A stretch of 64,000 bases of DNA from Vibrio hepatarius (GTDB lineage: Bacteria > Pseudomonadota > Gammaproteobacteria > Enterobacterales > Vibrionaceae). Numbering within the stretch: the stretch's first letter is position 1; each line of letters begins with the position of its first letter. Shown piece after piece: positions 1-8,009 of the stretch. Location: NCBI RefSeq assembly GCF_001274785.1, contig NZ_LHPI01000020.1, positions 1-64,000 of the forward strand, read 5' to 3'. The notes beneath the pieces are model-generated. The model was given only the letters and a program-made list of their open reading frames with translations, did no database searches and was not told the DNA's origin. The translations under genes were made by a program, and so were the position numbers.

Positions 1-35
1 GAGGTGCATTCTAGCGAGATAATTTGAAGAGTCAA
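1..35 (-). promoter_or_regulatory. rRNA operon P2 promoter, reading left
   Basis: On the minus strand there is a -35 TTGACT (30-35), a 16-bp spacer and a -10 TAGAAT (8-13), followed by GCACCTC. It lies about 115 bp downstream of a second, stronger promoter in the same direction. This P1/P2 layout and the GC-rich discriminators are typical of gammaproteobacterial rrn operons. The rRNA genes themselves would be off the left edge, so the assignment is by inference. Confidence 0.6.
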
Positions 36-117
36 ACACTTTTTCAAATTTATTTTCTCAAGAAGTTTTCACCTCTCTAACACCGCTGAAGCCTTGTGGC
101 GTCTGCCGTGTCAGTGG

Positions 118-190
118 ATGCGCATTATAGGGAGTTCTTTCGCCTTGGCAAGCGAATTTCGCGTTTTTTTTCATTAAAAAAACCCGAATG
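118..190 (-). promoter_or_regulatory. rRNA operon P1 promoter with A-tract UP element, reading left
   Basis: On the minus strand the -35 is TTGCCA (146-151), the spacer is 16 bp, and the -10 is a perfect TATAAT (124-129) followed by GCGC, the GC-rich discriminator typical of stringently controlled rrn P1 promoters. Just upstream (about 160-187) are runs of A on the minus strand that would suit an UP element for the RNA polymerase alpha subunit. Together with the downstream promoter it suggests that an rRNA operon starts immediately left of this window. Confidence 0.65.
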
Positions 191-247
191 AACACGTTTC
201 ATCCAGGCTGAGTTTTACGCTCACGATACCCTCACCTTACCCCTAGC

Positions 248-271
248 TTATTCACAAAATCCTGTGGATAA
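248..271. promoter_or_regulatory. pair of DnaA-box-like 9-mers
   Basis: TTATTCACA at 248-256 and TGTGGATAA at 263-271 both fit the DnaA box consensus TTATNCACA, one on each strand, 6 bp apart. The stretch has no GATC clusters and no AT-rich 13-mers, so it is not oriC. It lies upstream of the rrn promoters, where it could couple DnaA to rRNA transcription or simply be chance. Confidence 0.35.
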
Positions 272-433
272 GTAACACTGGCATAACGATAACGTCTCTA
301 TCTGTTCGATTAGGAACGAGAGAAGCGCGTTATAGCTGATTCACTTCCCTCTATATAGAGAAACATAACCAGACGTCATCGTAAGTGTTGGGGGATAAAA
401 TTAAGATGGTCTTTTAGTTGTTAGCTCTGAGCG

Positions 434-838
434 TTAGGCGATATTACAGTGCAACATCCAACGTACACCGAACTTATCCTCTACTTTACCAAAGCGTGCC
501 CCCCAAAACGTATCGGCTAATGGCATCATGACACGTCCATCGAGAGATAACTTGTCAAACAACTTAGACTGCTCATCTAAACTGTCCAAGACTAATGATA
601 ATGCAACGTTGTTACCTTTCAGCTCTTTTGCCACCACACCATCGGATAACATTAGCTTCATACCGAATGCTTCGAACTCAGCGTGCATTACCCAATTGGG
701 GTCTGCACCTTCTATGACTTGAGGAGCGTCTTTAAAGTGTTGCTTCGTTACCACAACACCTCCGAAGCAAACAGAATAGAAATCTAAAGCCTCTTCACAA
801 CGACCAGCAAAGAACAAATATGGGGTTAAGTTATACAT
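434..838 (-). CDS. VOC-fold (PhnB/YjdN-like) protein
   Basis: A 134-residue protein of the vicinal-oxygen-chelate superfamily, closest by eye to the PhnB/YjdN branch (glyoxalase-like, often called 3-demethylubiquinone methyltransferase-like by domain name only). It begins MYNLTPYLFFAGRCEEALDFY, has the family's MHAEFEAFGMKLMLSD segment in the middle, and ends with the WGARFGKVEDKFGVRWML motif. Length is normal for the family, which forms dimers of paired beta-alpha-beta-beta-beta units. The start is supported by a strong AAGGAG ribosome site 7 bases upstream. The biochemical role is unknown. It stands alone between the rrn promoter region and the lacI gene, so context adds nothing. Confidence 0.85.
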   Translation of the reverse strand: MYNLTPYLFFAGRCEEALDFYSVCFGGVVVTKQHFKDAPQVIEGADPNWVMHAEFEAFGMKLMLSDGVVAKELKGNNVALSLVLDSLDEQSKLFDKLSLDGRVMMPLADTFWGARFGKVEDKFGVRWMLHCNIA

Positions 839-902
839 CGTTTATCTCCTTCATCTATCTAAAAGATAGACAACTTTTTGATATGTGGAGGAAAAACGAT
901 AG

Positions 903-1904
903 TTAGCTGTCAAATTCTTTAAGTGAATCACGTTCAATCAGTCGCGGCGCAAATTGCATTTCAATGCCACATTGCTTGCCCGCAATCATATTGGTCAGTA
1001 GTAATGCGGCTGCTCTTGCCATTTCGCTGATAGGGAAATGAACCGATGTGACGGTTGGATATAAATCTTCGCATCTCTCAATACTGTCAAAGCTAACTAT
1101 CGACAACTGCTCAGGAACGCGAATACCGACTTCATGAAGATATTGCATCGCACCTACGGTCATCTCTTCACTACAGGAAAAGATAGCGCTCAGTTCTTGG
1201 TTAGACGTTAACAGCCGTTTGGCCGCCTGATAGCCACTTTGTCGACCGTAATCTCCTTCGGCACACCACTCTGCTTTGACTTCTATCTTCGCCGCTGCCA
1301 TGGCATCAAGATAACCTTGTTTACGTCGAAGGCTGTTCTCTCTAGAAGAAGGACCAGAGATACAAGCAATATTGGTGTGCCCTTTACTTAATAGATGCTC
1401 GACAGCTATGCGGCTGGCTTGAGCATGGTCAAAGGTAATGCAGCGATCTTCGAGGCCTTCAACGTCACGGTCGAGCAGAACAAATGGCGTGGGTGACTGA
1501 GCAAGGACTTGCAGCTCTTGATCCGACAAGTAACGACTATGGAGAACATATCCTTCGCAGCGCAAATCGTTAAACCTTTGCACCGCTTCTTTTTCTCCAT
1601 CTGATGAATGATGGCCTTGAGCAGTAATCAAGAACTTACGGTGCTGGTCCAGCTCCGTTTGTACTTGGTCCATCATGGTTCCAAAGAAGCCACCAGTATA
1701 GTAAGTCACTAGCAAACCGACCATATTCGTTGAAGACGTCGCTAACGAACGAGCAATCGCACTCGGGCGATAGTTCAACGCTTTCATTGCTTCTTCAACT
1801 TTACGGCGAGTCTCTTCTTTGAACTTACCTTCACCGTTGATAATACGAGATACCGTCGAGCGGTTTACACCCGCTAGCTCCGCAACATCTTTAATCCTTG
1901 CCAT
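903..1904 (-). CDS. LacI-family regulator of the chitobiose/cellobiose PTS operon
   Basis: A 333-residue LacI/GalR repressor. The N-terminus MARIKDVAELAGVNRSTVSR is the classic LacI helix-turn-helix and hinge, followed by a periplasmic-binding-protein-like sugar sensor (about residues 60-333). The start at 1904 is chosen because AAGGA lies 6 bases upstream and the helix-turn-helix begins there; an earlier in-frame ATG adds 14 residues with no family match. It is the last gene of the operon, after a chbG-type gene. The likely effector is a phosphorylated or free beta-disaccharide taken up by the operon's PTS, by inference. The likely target is the 14-bp palindrome at 6246-6259. E. coli chb instead uses an AraC-type regulator (ChbR). 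Confidence 0.85.
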   Translation of the reverse strand: MARIKDVAELAGVNRSTVSRIINGEGKFKEETRRKVEEAMKALNYRPSAIARSLATSSTNMVGLLVTYYTGGFFGTMMDQVQTELDQHRKFLITAQGHHSSDGEKEAVQRFNDLRCEGYVLHSRYLSDQELQVLAQSPTPFVLLDRDVEGLEDRCITFDHAQASRIAVEHLLSKGHTNIACISGPSSRENSLRRKQGYLDAMAAAKIEVKAEWCAEGDYGRQSGYQAAKRLLTSNQELSAIFSCSEEMTVGAMQYLHEVGIRVPEQLSIVSFDSIERCEDLYPTVTSVHFPISEMARAAALLLTNMIAGKQCGIEMQFAPRLIERDSLKEFDS

Positions 1905-1934
1905 ACATTCCTTTACGTATAAATAGAGGGAAGA

Positions 1935-1976
1935 CTGCCAGAACAATTGAGTTTACGTTAGGGGGTGTTCTGGCAG
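1935..1976 (-). promoter_or_regulatory. intercistronic hairpin before the lacI-type gene
   Basis: An 11-bp perfect stem (CTGCCAGAACA at 1935-1945 with TGTTCTGGCAG at 1966-1976) and a 20-base loop lies between chbG and the regulator. There is no U-run after it on the minus strand, so it is more likely an mRNA stability or partial-attenuation element that lowers regulator output than a full terminator. Confidence 0.5.
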
Positions 1977-2004
1977 CCTTTAATTATCATACTCTTACGT
2001 TATG

Positions 2005-2745
2005 TTAATTCACATTTAAAGCGGAGTAATCCGTGACTTCGATTGCGTGACGCTGCAAAAGCACCACTAACTTATCGTCGGTTAGAATCGACAGTTCTTT
2101 CTCGCGCTGATTGGCATAGCTACTACCATCAAGCAATGGTTGATCAACGATCGCCGGATGACACATCACTTCTACCACCTGATATTCTTGGCTAAGATCA
2201 ACAAGCTGCTGTACCAATCGGTCAAGATCCACACCTTGATCGTAAAATTCATGACAGAACTTATAACGAGTAGGATGTGTAGGATGGTCAGTCATATCAA
2301 CGCCGCGCAGTGGAACCGCATATTTCACCGCAACCTCTTCGACAACGGGAAGTAAACTAGGATGCACGTGCACATGATGATGGCTGTCAATGTGGCTCAA
2401 TGTCAGTCCAAGGCTTAGAAAATGCTCGACCTGCGCAATGCACTCGTCGTACACCGCTTTTGCATCAAACGTCTCTTTTTCCCAGAACTGGTTGTAGCCA
2501 AGGAAATGACCGCTCTCATCGGTAAAGCCGGCGTACGACGTAAGAGGTTTTCCTAGTGTAAACCGCAGGTGAAGACCTACCTTTAAGCTCGGTAAGTCTT
2601 TCGCCAAGGCTACTGCGTGTTGCTCAGCAGGCATCCCCACCAGCATAGTGGTTGATTTCACTACCCCTTCTAGGTTTGCTCGCACAATACCGTTGTTCAC
2701 CCCTTCCGTCAGGCCAAAATCATCCGCGTTGAAAATGACTTTCAT
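2005..2745 (-). CDS. chbG: ChbG/YdjC-family carbohydrate deacetylase
   Basis: A 246-residue YdjC/ChbG-type deacetylase. Family members remove one acetyl group from chitin disaccharide (or its 6-phosphate) so that the product can be hydrolysed and can induce the operon. The metal and catalytic motifs are visible: NADDFG near residues 6-11 (catalytic and metal Asp), SHIDSHHHVHVHPSL near residues 117-131 (metal His), and a late CHPA motif. It lies between the GH4 gene and the LacI regulator and is read from the same operon (15-bp gap from the GH4 gene). Its presence suggests that the PTS imports chitobiose, possibly alongside cellobiose. The exact substrate is inferred. Confidence 0.85.
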   Translation of the reverse strand: MKVIFNADDFGLTEGVNNGIVRANLEGVVKSTTMLVGMPAEQHAVALAKDLPSLKVGLHLRFTLGKPLTSYAGFTDESGHFLGYNQFWEKETFDAKAVYDECIAQVEHFLSLGLTLSHIDSHHHVHVHPSLLPVVEEVAVKYAVPLRGVDMTDHPTHPTRYKFCHEFYDQGVDLDRLVQQLVDLSQEYQVVEVMCHPAIVDQPLLDGSSYANQREKELSILTDDKLVVLLQRHAIEVTDYSALNVN

Positions 2746-2759
2746 CGTTTTATCGTTCC

Positions 2760-4082
2760 TTACAAACTGGTGAGTTTAAATTGCGGCAAGAATTCACTGT
2801 TTTGCTGGAGAATGTCGTCTAAGATTGCTTTGGCTCGGCCGATGTCAGGCACTAGCGGGTTGTTAGCTAAGGCCATCAATGCACTGTCATAACTGCCATG
2901 AACCGCAGCTTCGATAGCCAATTGTTCATACGCTTTCACCTGATGTAACAGTCCACTGATATTGGGTGACAACTCACCAATCGCCAACGGTTTTGCTCCC
3001 CAGCTTCCAATCACTGCGCTACATTCGATGACTGCATCATCTGGTAGAGAGTTAATCGCACCATTATTCAGCACGTTAACCACATGGATTGAATTCTTGT
3101 TGTTGTATATCGCGTCGACCAAATTGAGTGACGCATCAGAGTAATACGCACCTCCGCGCTCCTCTAGTTGAGCAGGCTTATGATCCAATTCAGGTTGCTT
3201 GTACAACTCAAACAACTCCGCCTCGGTTTTCATTACTTGCTCAGCTCGAGTCCCTTGTTCCTGTGCACTCTGTTTCTCTTCCGCTAACATAGCATCAGTT
3301 TGATAGAAGTATCTATGATATGGACAAGGGATCGCGTTTAACGCTTTCAAAAAGCTTGGGTCCCAAGGTTCTTCCCAGATATTCTTCATGCTGAAATTGG
3401 CACCGTCGCCAACTTTGGTCAGTACTTGCTGAGTGATATCTTCACCCGCTAACCAGGCTCGATGTACCCAAACCAAGTGATTTAAGCCTGCGAACTCTAA
3501 CTGCAACTCATCTGGCTCACACGCCATCATTTCAGCGATCATCATTTGCATTGAGACCGGAACGTTACACAAACCGATACTCTTTACTTTGGTGTACTTA
3601 TTGACGGCTTCCGTCACAAGTCCCGCTGGGTTAGTAAAGTTAAGCATCCAAGCGTTAGGCGACAATTCTTCGATATCGCGACAAATATCTAGAATCACCG
3701 GAATAGTACGAAGTGCTTTTGCAAAGCCGCCCGGCCCGGTAGTTTCTTGACCGACCACATCGTATTTCAGAGGGATGCGCTCATCGTTCGCTCGGGCACT
3801 TAACCCTCCGACACGAAATTGGGTCATCACAAAGTCGGCGTCTTTAATCGCCGCTCGGCGGTCAAAATCGGCAATAATGTCTATCTCAGCGCCCGCTTTC
3901 TTCACCATTCTTTCAGATAAACCGCGGATGATTTCTAGCTTTTCAGCCCCCGCTTCGATATCCACAAAATGGATAGTTTTGACTGGTAATTTATCCAGAC
4001 GTTTTAACACGCCTTCTACCAGCTCTGGCGTATAGCTACTTCCACCACCAATGATGGCTAACTTAATCGAATCTTTAGACAT
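2760..4082 (-). CDS. GH4 6-phospho-beta-glucosidase
   Basis: A 440-residue glycoside hydrolase of family 4 (ChbF/CelF type). These enzymes need NAD and a divalent metal and cleave phosphorylated beta-disaccharides by an oxidation-elimination mechanism. Visible features are the N-terminal Rossmann motif KLAIIGGGSSYTPELVEG, the substrate-loop NFTNPAG, and the metal-binding CNVP motif around residue 173. Length fits the family. It acts on the phospho-sugar delivered by the operon's EIIB/EIIC/EIIA. The ribosome site GGGGG lies 5 bases before the ATG. Whether the preferred substrate is diacetylchitobiose-phosphate or cellobiose-phosphate cannot be read from the sequence. Confidence 0.88.
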   Translation of the reverse strand: MSKDSIKLAIIGGGSSYTPELVEGVLKRLDKLPVKTIHFVDIEAGAEKLEIIRGLSERMVKKAGAEIDIIADFDRRAAIKDADFVMTQFRVGGLSARANDERIPLKYDVVGQETTGPGGFAKALRTIPVILDICRDIEELSPNAWMLNFTNPAGLVTEAVNKYTKVKSIGLCNVPVSMQMMIAEMMACEPDELQLEFAGLNHLVWVHRAWLAGEDITQQVLTKVGDGANFSMKNIWEEPWDPSFLKALNAIPCPYHRYFYQTDAMLAEEKQSAQEQGTRAEQVMKTEAELFELYKQPELDHKPAQLEERGGAYYSDASLNLVDAIYNNKNSIHVVNVLNNGAINSLPDDAVIECSAVIGSWGAKPLAIGELSPNISGLLHQVKAYEQLAIEAAVHGSYDSALMALANNPLVPDIGRAKAILDDILQQNSEFLPQFKLTSL

Positions 4083-4091
4083 GTTACCCCC

Positions 4092-4400
4092 TTACTGAGA
4101 TATCTGCTTATGAAGCGCCACCATCTCGGTCGCCAGCTCTTGCGCGAGAATAGTTGTCATCAAGTGGTCTTGGGCGTGGACCATAACCAAGGTCATTGCC
4201 ACCTTTCCTTCGCCTTGATCTTCTTCAATCAACTGAGTTTGGATTAAGTGTGCTTTATTCAGACACTCTTTCGCGGAGGCCAGTCTTTGCTCCGCAGCTG
4301 AGAAGTCTTTTTCTCTCGATAAACGCAGTGCTTCGTAACATAGGCTGCGCGCTTCACCTGCGTTGCAGATGATTTCCATAACGACCAATTCTTGTTCCAT
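4092..4400 (-). CDS. PTS lactose/cellobiose-family EIIA
   Basis: A 102-residue EIIA of the lactose/cellobiose (Lac) PTS family, all-helical and trimeric in known members. It takes phosphate from HPr and passes it to EIIB. The segment TLVMVHAQDHLMT contains the active-site His (VHAQDHLM is the family signature). The start has an AAGGG ribosome site 7 bases upstream. It lies 51 bp after the EIIC gene and 9 bp before the GH4 gene, as in chb/cel operons. Confidence 0.88.
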   Translation of the reverse strand: MEQELVVMEIICNAGEARSLCYEALRLSREKDFSAAEQRLASAKECLNKAHLIQTQLIEEDQGEGKVAMTLVMVHAQDHLMTTILAQELATEMVALHKQISQ

Positions 4401-4451
4401 CTCTTTACCCTTATAAATAGAGGACCGCAGAGTCGCAGCCCTAGTATTGAT

Positions 4452-5786
4452 TTACGCAGTAGCACCTTGACCTGCGACAGTGCTCGGTTGCTCGGCTTGT
4501 TTCTCAGCCGGAACTTCATCTGCAAGTAGCTGCTTTTCAAACATCTTGAAGAATGGCAGGTAGATGAAGAGGTCAAGGATCAACAGTCCACCAACCAATA
4601 AGACAGGGGCAAATGTCCAACCGCTACCCCAAGACGCACCAATCAAGGCTGGTGTCGTCCAAGGTGTCGTTGCGACACCCATGCCGACAAAACCCAAATG
4701 CACAGCAAAGTAAGCAATGGTGGCATTGATAACCGGAGCAAAAACAAACGGAATGAATAGAATTGGGTTCATTACGATTGGGCTACCAAAAATTACCGGT
4801 TCGTTGATTTGGAAGAACCCAGGCACCGCACTCATGCGGCCGATGCTTTTTAGGTGTGCCGAACGACTAAACGACATCAGAATCACAAGCGCCAGTGTTG
4901 CACCAGAACCACCGATAAAGATGTAGAAATCCCAGAACGGTTGTGTAAATACGTTCGGAATCGGGTCGCCCGCGACAAAGGCTTCAATGTTGGCACCGAT
5001 GTTGGTTAAGAAGATTGGCGATAGCAGACCAACAACAATCGCTGCACCGTGGATACCCGCGAACCAAAGTAACTGACATAACAACAACGCACCGATAATC
5101 GCAGGCAACGAGTTAGACGCACTGATCAGCGGTTTAAACATCGCCATTACGGCATCTGGGATCAGCATGTCATATTGGCTTTGTACGAACAGGCTCAATG
5201 GATACAGCGTGATAAAGATCGCCAGTACAGGAAGTAAAACTTCAAACGAACGAGCGATCGCTGGCGGTACTTGCTCTGGCATTCTTATCGTGATGTTGTG
5301 CTTTTTCATAAAGCGGTATAGCTCTACCGAAAAGAATGCACACATAACGGCGGTGAAGATACCTGTTCCGCCCATATGGGACATCGCCAATGCGCCATCT
5401 TTAGCTGGCGCCGCGACTAACAAGAATGACATCAACGACAATACCGCACTGGTAATCCCGTCCATCTTGTACGCTTTTGCCAAGCTGTAAGCGACACCAA
5501 GTGAGACAAAGATCGTCATGATCCCCATCGACATGTTAAATGGCATCATGATGATGTCGAAGTTACTGGTGGCGAAATCGACCCAGACACGACCAAATAT
5601 ATTTTGGGTATCCTCAGAAAAGGGAGGAAAAGCAAAGATTAAAATAAAGCTACCGACAATAATAAACGGCATAGCCACAATAAACCCGTCTCTCATAGCA
5701 CGAACATGTGGTTGATTACCAACTTTAGCCGCCAACGGTGCTATATGCTTTTCAACGATTCCGATAATTGAATCATAAAGCTTCAT
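4452..5786 (-). CDS. PTS cellobiose/chitobiose-family EIIC permease
   Basis: A 444-residue integral membrane permease of the Lac-family PTS, with about 8-10 hydrophobic helices and the typical start MKLYDSIIGIVEKHIAPLA. It moves the disaccharide across the inner membrane while EIIB phosphorylates it. The family's INEPVIFGSPIVMNP loop, which binds sugar, is intact near residue 330. I chose the ATG at 5786, because AAGGA sits 8 bases upstream of it. The ATG three codons earlier has its ribosome site directly abutting and is unlikely to be used. It is separated from the EIIB gene by 87 bp containing a hairpin. Confidence 0.88.
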   Translation of the reverse strand: MKLYDSIIGIVEKHIAPLAAKVGNQPHVRAMRDGFIVAMPFIIVGSFILIFAFPPFSEDTQNIFGRVWVDFATSNFDIIMMPFNMSMGIMTIFVSLGVAYSLAKAYKMDGITSAVLSLMSFLLVAAPAKDGALAMSHMGGTGIFTAVMCAFFSVELYRFMKKHNITIRMPEQVPPAIARSFEVLLPVLAIFITLYPLSLFVQSQYDMLIPDAVMAMFKPLISASNSLPAIIGALLLCQLLWFAGIHGAAIVVGLLSPIFLTNIGANIEAFVAGDPIPNVFTQPFWDFYIFIGGSGATLALVILMSFSRSAHLKSIGRMSAVPGFFQINEPVIFGSPIVMNPILFIPFVFAPVINATIAYFAVHLGFVGMGVATTPWTTPALIGASWGSGWTFAPVLLVGGLLILDLFIYLPFFKMFEKQLLADEVPAEKQAEQPSTVAGQGATA

Positions 5787-5822
5787 AGATTCCATCCTTA
5801 AATTTTGGACAAAAGAGTCCTC

Positions 5823-5858
5823 ACGCCAAAATATATTGGCGTCTGTTAAACGGTTTAA
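5823..5858 (-). promoter_or_regulatory. hairpin and palindrome between EIIB and EIIC genes
   Basis: A 7-bp stem ACGCCAA (5823-5829) with TTGGCGT (5836-5842) around a 6-base loop lies between the two genes. Next to it is the short palindrome TTAAACGGTTTAA (5846-5858), which resembles a weak LacI-family half-site pair. The stem-loop has no U-run on the minus strand, so it may set the ratio of EIIB to EIIC mRNA. Confidence 0.4.
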
Positions 5859-5873
5859 ATTAATGAAATTAAA

Positions 5874-6179
5874 TTAGTTAATTAAATCGAGCGCTTGCTG
5901 AAGTACTTCATCCCCTTTCATCATTCCATATGCTTGAGGAGAGATTGCGGCAATGCTCTTGCCGTGCTCCTGAGCGGTCTTGCTCAACTCTTCAAGCTGA
6001 AAGCGCACTTGCGGGCCAAGCAAGCACACATCGTATTCTTTGATTGCCTCATCAAACGCATTAACCGACATTGCATCGATCTTGCATTCAATTCCTTTAC
6101 TTTCAGCAGCTTGCTCCATCTTTTTCACTAACATACTGGTCGACATACCAGCACTGCAGCATAAAAGTATCTTCTTCAT
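5874..6179 (-). CDS. PTS lactose/cellobiose-family EIIB
   Basis: A 101-residue EIIB. MKKILLCCSAGMSTSMLVKK carries the phosphocysteine motif (C-S-A-G-M-S-T-S), where Cys accepts phosphate from EIIA and hands it to the sugar in EIIC. Length is normal for stand-alone EIIB proteins. The start at 6179 has GGAG 7 bases upstream; a longer reading adds 12 residues without family match. It is the first gene of the leftward chb/cel-type operon, directly downstream of the LacI-type operator. Confidence 0.9.
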   Translation of the reverse strand: MKKILLCCSAGMSTSMLVKKMEQAAESKGIECKIDAMSVNAFDEAIKEYDVCLLGPQVRFQLEELSKTAQEHGKSIAAISPQAYGMMKGDEVLQQALDLIN

Positions 6180-6245
6180 AATCTTACTCCACTGTTCAAT
6201 ATTCAATCTAAGCAAACTGTAGCAAGTTTAAGCACAACAAAAAAG

Positions 6246-6259
6246 CGCAACCGGTTGCG
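6246..6259. promoter_or_regulatory. LacI-type operator of the PTS operon
   Basis: CGCAACCGGTTGCG is a perfect 14-bp palindrome with the central CG typical of LacI/GalR operators. It lies 66 bp upstream of the EIIB start codon, where a repressor would block the leftward promoter. The LacI-family gene at the end of the operon is the obvious candidate to bind it. Confidence 0.65.
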
Positions 6260-7062
6260 TTGTGCGTGAACAAAATCTCATTTTATGAAGAAAAATAAGT
6301 GGGTGTTGTGCGCGACATGATCGAAATCAAAAAATATGTATGCTTTAAATCGCTAATCACCGCCTATTTAATTGTTAAAAGCATAAATAAAATAGACGAC
6401 CTATCATTTGAGGTTAATTGAAGAGAAATAGATTTTTATAATGCATAACATATAGATTAATTAATCCATGTAACCATTTAATTTTTATATGGTAGTTTGT
6501 AAATAACGATATAACTTGCTAAACCCGTTTCTATTATTTATAGATTGAAAAGAGCTCCCACTCGTTTCAACCCTGATAGTCATCATTAACAAGCAAAGAT
6601 AAGACCGAAAAAGAAATTTTAATTTCACACATTATAAGCATCCAGTTTTAAGTCGTAGAGAGTTGAACATTCTATTCCCGTTTATTCACTTAAATTCAAT
6701 GGAAATAGCGCCTAAGTTTGTATTTCCTCGTAGCATATTTAATACGCATAAAGCCGCGTATGAAATCCTTATTCAGATGCATACTACTCCTTGCTACTAA
6801 ATCTCTCCTTACGTTCATACTTAGCTCATACCAGAGCAAAACAGAACTCATAACCAGATGATTTAAAAAAACTTTTAATTGATAGCAAAACAAATTCCTT
6901 ATCCGTTCACCCCCTCAAACTCAGCCGTCTTATTTACGAGACGTTGCTAAACCAGCGAGTACCTATACTCACTTTGCCTGACGAAAAAAAGCATTACTCA
7001 AGGCACAAATAGACACCTATTTAATACAACGGATATACATAGAGATACATGGAGATAAGATC
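6260..7062. other. AT-rich intergenic region, no gene seen
   Basis: About 800 bp of AT-rich DNA separates the leftward PTS operon from the rightward amyloid-like operon. It should hold both divergent promoters. A 65-codon minus-strand reading frame at 6696-6893 has no ribosome site, no family resemblance and lies in low-complexity AT-rich DNA, so I do not call it. The large size fits a heavily regulated promoter for the downstream operon, as seen at csgD/vps-type loci, but I see no site clear enough to name. Confidence 0.4.
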
Positions 7063-7662
7063 ATGCAACTTAAACAAACTTCAATTGCACTAATCATCTG
7101 CTCATTATTTGTTTCTGGTGGCGTACTTGCTAATGGGGGCCATGGCGGCGGCCCTTCTTTGGATGTTGCTGACAGCTTCAACACGGATGACAGCTTCAAC
7201 AAAACCTACTCAAATTCGAACAGTGGTGATGACAACAATACGCTAACATCGAACACATACAGTGCAGATGACAGCTTCAACCACACTTACACCAAGTCTA
7301 ACGACGGTGATGACGGCAATACCTACTCAAACGATCAAGATTGGTCAAACGATCAAGATTGGGATATGGACTACACCCAAACTGACATTGATACAGACGT
7401 GTCATTTGATCTAGACATGGACACTATGGTGGCAACCAGTGCTCTACAAGGCGAGCTATCTAACGTTTCTGTGATGTACAGCTCAGGTGGTTCGAAAAGC
7501 CATGGTCGCCACGGTAACAGCGGCTGTTGTGGTTCTGTAAAAGTACATAATAGCAACTCACTAAGCGGCTTTGGTGGTGCATCTGGTATTACGTCAGTTG
7601 CACAAAACGTTGGCGGTAATGCTCTGACTCAACAAAGTGTCGCAATTAACGCACAAAACTAA
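7063..7662 (+). CDS. exported Asn/Asp/Ser-rich amyloid-like protein
   Basis: A 199-residue protein with a clear Sec signal peptide (about residues 1-23, cut after a VLAN-like site). The mature part is low-complexity and rich in Asp, Asn, Ser, Thr and Gly. A unit of the form DDSFN..TY..S..GDD.NT occurs twice (about 38-60 and 68-88), then comes a DQDW-rich stretch, a GCCG pair of cysteines near residue 150, and a C-terminal motif GITSVAQNVGGNALTQQS (175-192). That last motif has the spacing of curli and Fap repeats (G-V-N..Q..G-N...Q.S) and recurs in the next two small proteins. It is the first gene of a four-gene rightward operon with a C39 peptidase. I infer a structural fibre subunit similar in role to FapC. 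I cannot name a family with certainty. Confidence 0.6.
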   Translation: MQLKQTSIALIICSLFVSGGVLANGGHGGGPSLDVADSFNTDDSFNKTYSNSNSGDDNNTLTSNTYSADDSFNHTYTKSNDGDDGNTYSNDQDWSNDQDWDMDYTQTDIDTDVSFDLDMDTMVATSALQGELSNVSVMYSSGGSKSHGRHGNSGCCGSVKVHNSNSLSGFGGASGITSVAQNVGGNALTQQSVAINAQN

Positions 7663-7682
7663 ACCATTAGAGGGAGAAAGCA

Positions 7683-8009
7683 ATGCGTATTGCACTAATC
7701 ACTTTAGGTGCGATGGCTGCGCTATCCGCTAATGCCGATGATATTGTAACTGCAGATCTGGAACTGTCCGAAGCAATTCTGGACAGTTCCAGAGGCGGCG
7801 AATATCACATCGACATTGAGAATGTAACAGCATCCTCAGACATCAATGGGGTGATCAGTAATAGTTCAGCGAATAATGCAGTGACCGGCAACAACTACCT
7901 TTCATCAGGTGCGCTTGCTGATACAGCGGGGGTCAACAGCGTTATTCAGAACACTGGTAATAACGTGCTGATACAGAACTCTACGGTTGTTAACCTGACA
8001 CTTAAGTGA
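7683..8009 (+). CDS. small exported amyloid-like protein with double-glycine leader pattern
   Basis: A 108-residue protein with a Sec signal peptide (about residues 1-18, ALSANA) and a Ser/Asn/Val-rich mature part. ELSEAILDSSRGG (27-39) matches the double-glycine leader pattern: Leu at -12, Ser at -11, Leu at -7 and Gly-Gly at -2/-1. The C-terminus GVNSVIQNTGNNVLIQNS (83-100) matches the repeat seen in the flanking genes. GAGGGAG lies just upstream of the ATG. Its stop codon overlaps the GTG start of the C39 peptidase gene, implying coupled translation. By analogy with Fap it could be a nucleator or minor subunit. That is inference. Confidence 0.6.
   Translation: MRIALITLGAMAALSANADDIVTADLELSEAILDSSRGGEYHIDIENVTASSDINGVISNSSANNAVTGNNYLSSGALADTAGVNSVIQNTGNNVLIQNSTVVNLTLK

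Noticed and set aside
241..280. Possible replication origin because of two DnaA boxes
   Set aside because: Only two boxes, no GATC cluster, no AT-rich unwinding repeats and not next to mnmG/mioC or dnaA.
6696..6893. 65-codon minus-strand reading frame in the AT-rich gap before the amyloid-like operon
   Set aside because: No ribosome site, no family resemblance, and in low-complexity AT-rich DNA where such frames arise by chance.
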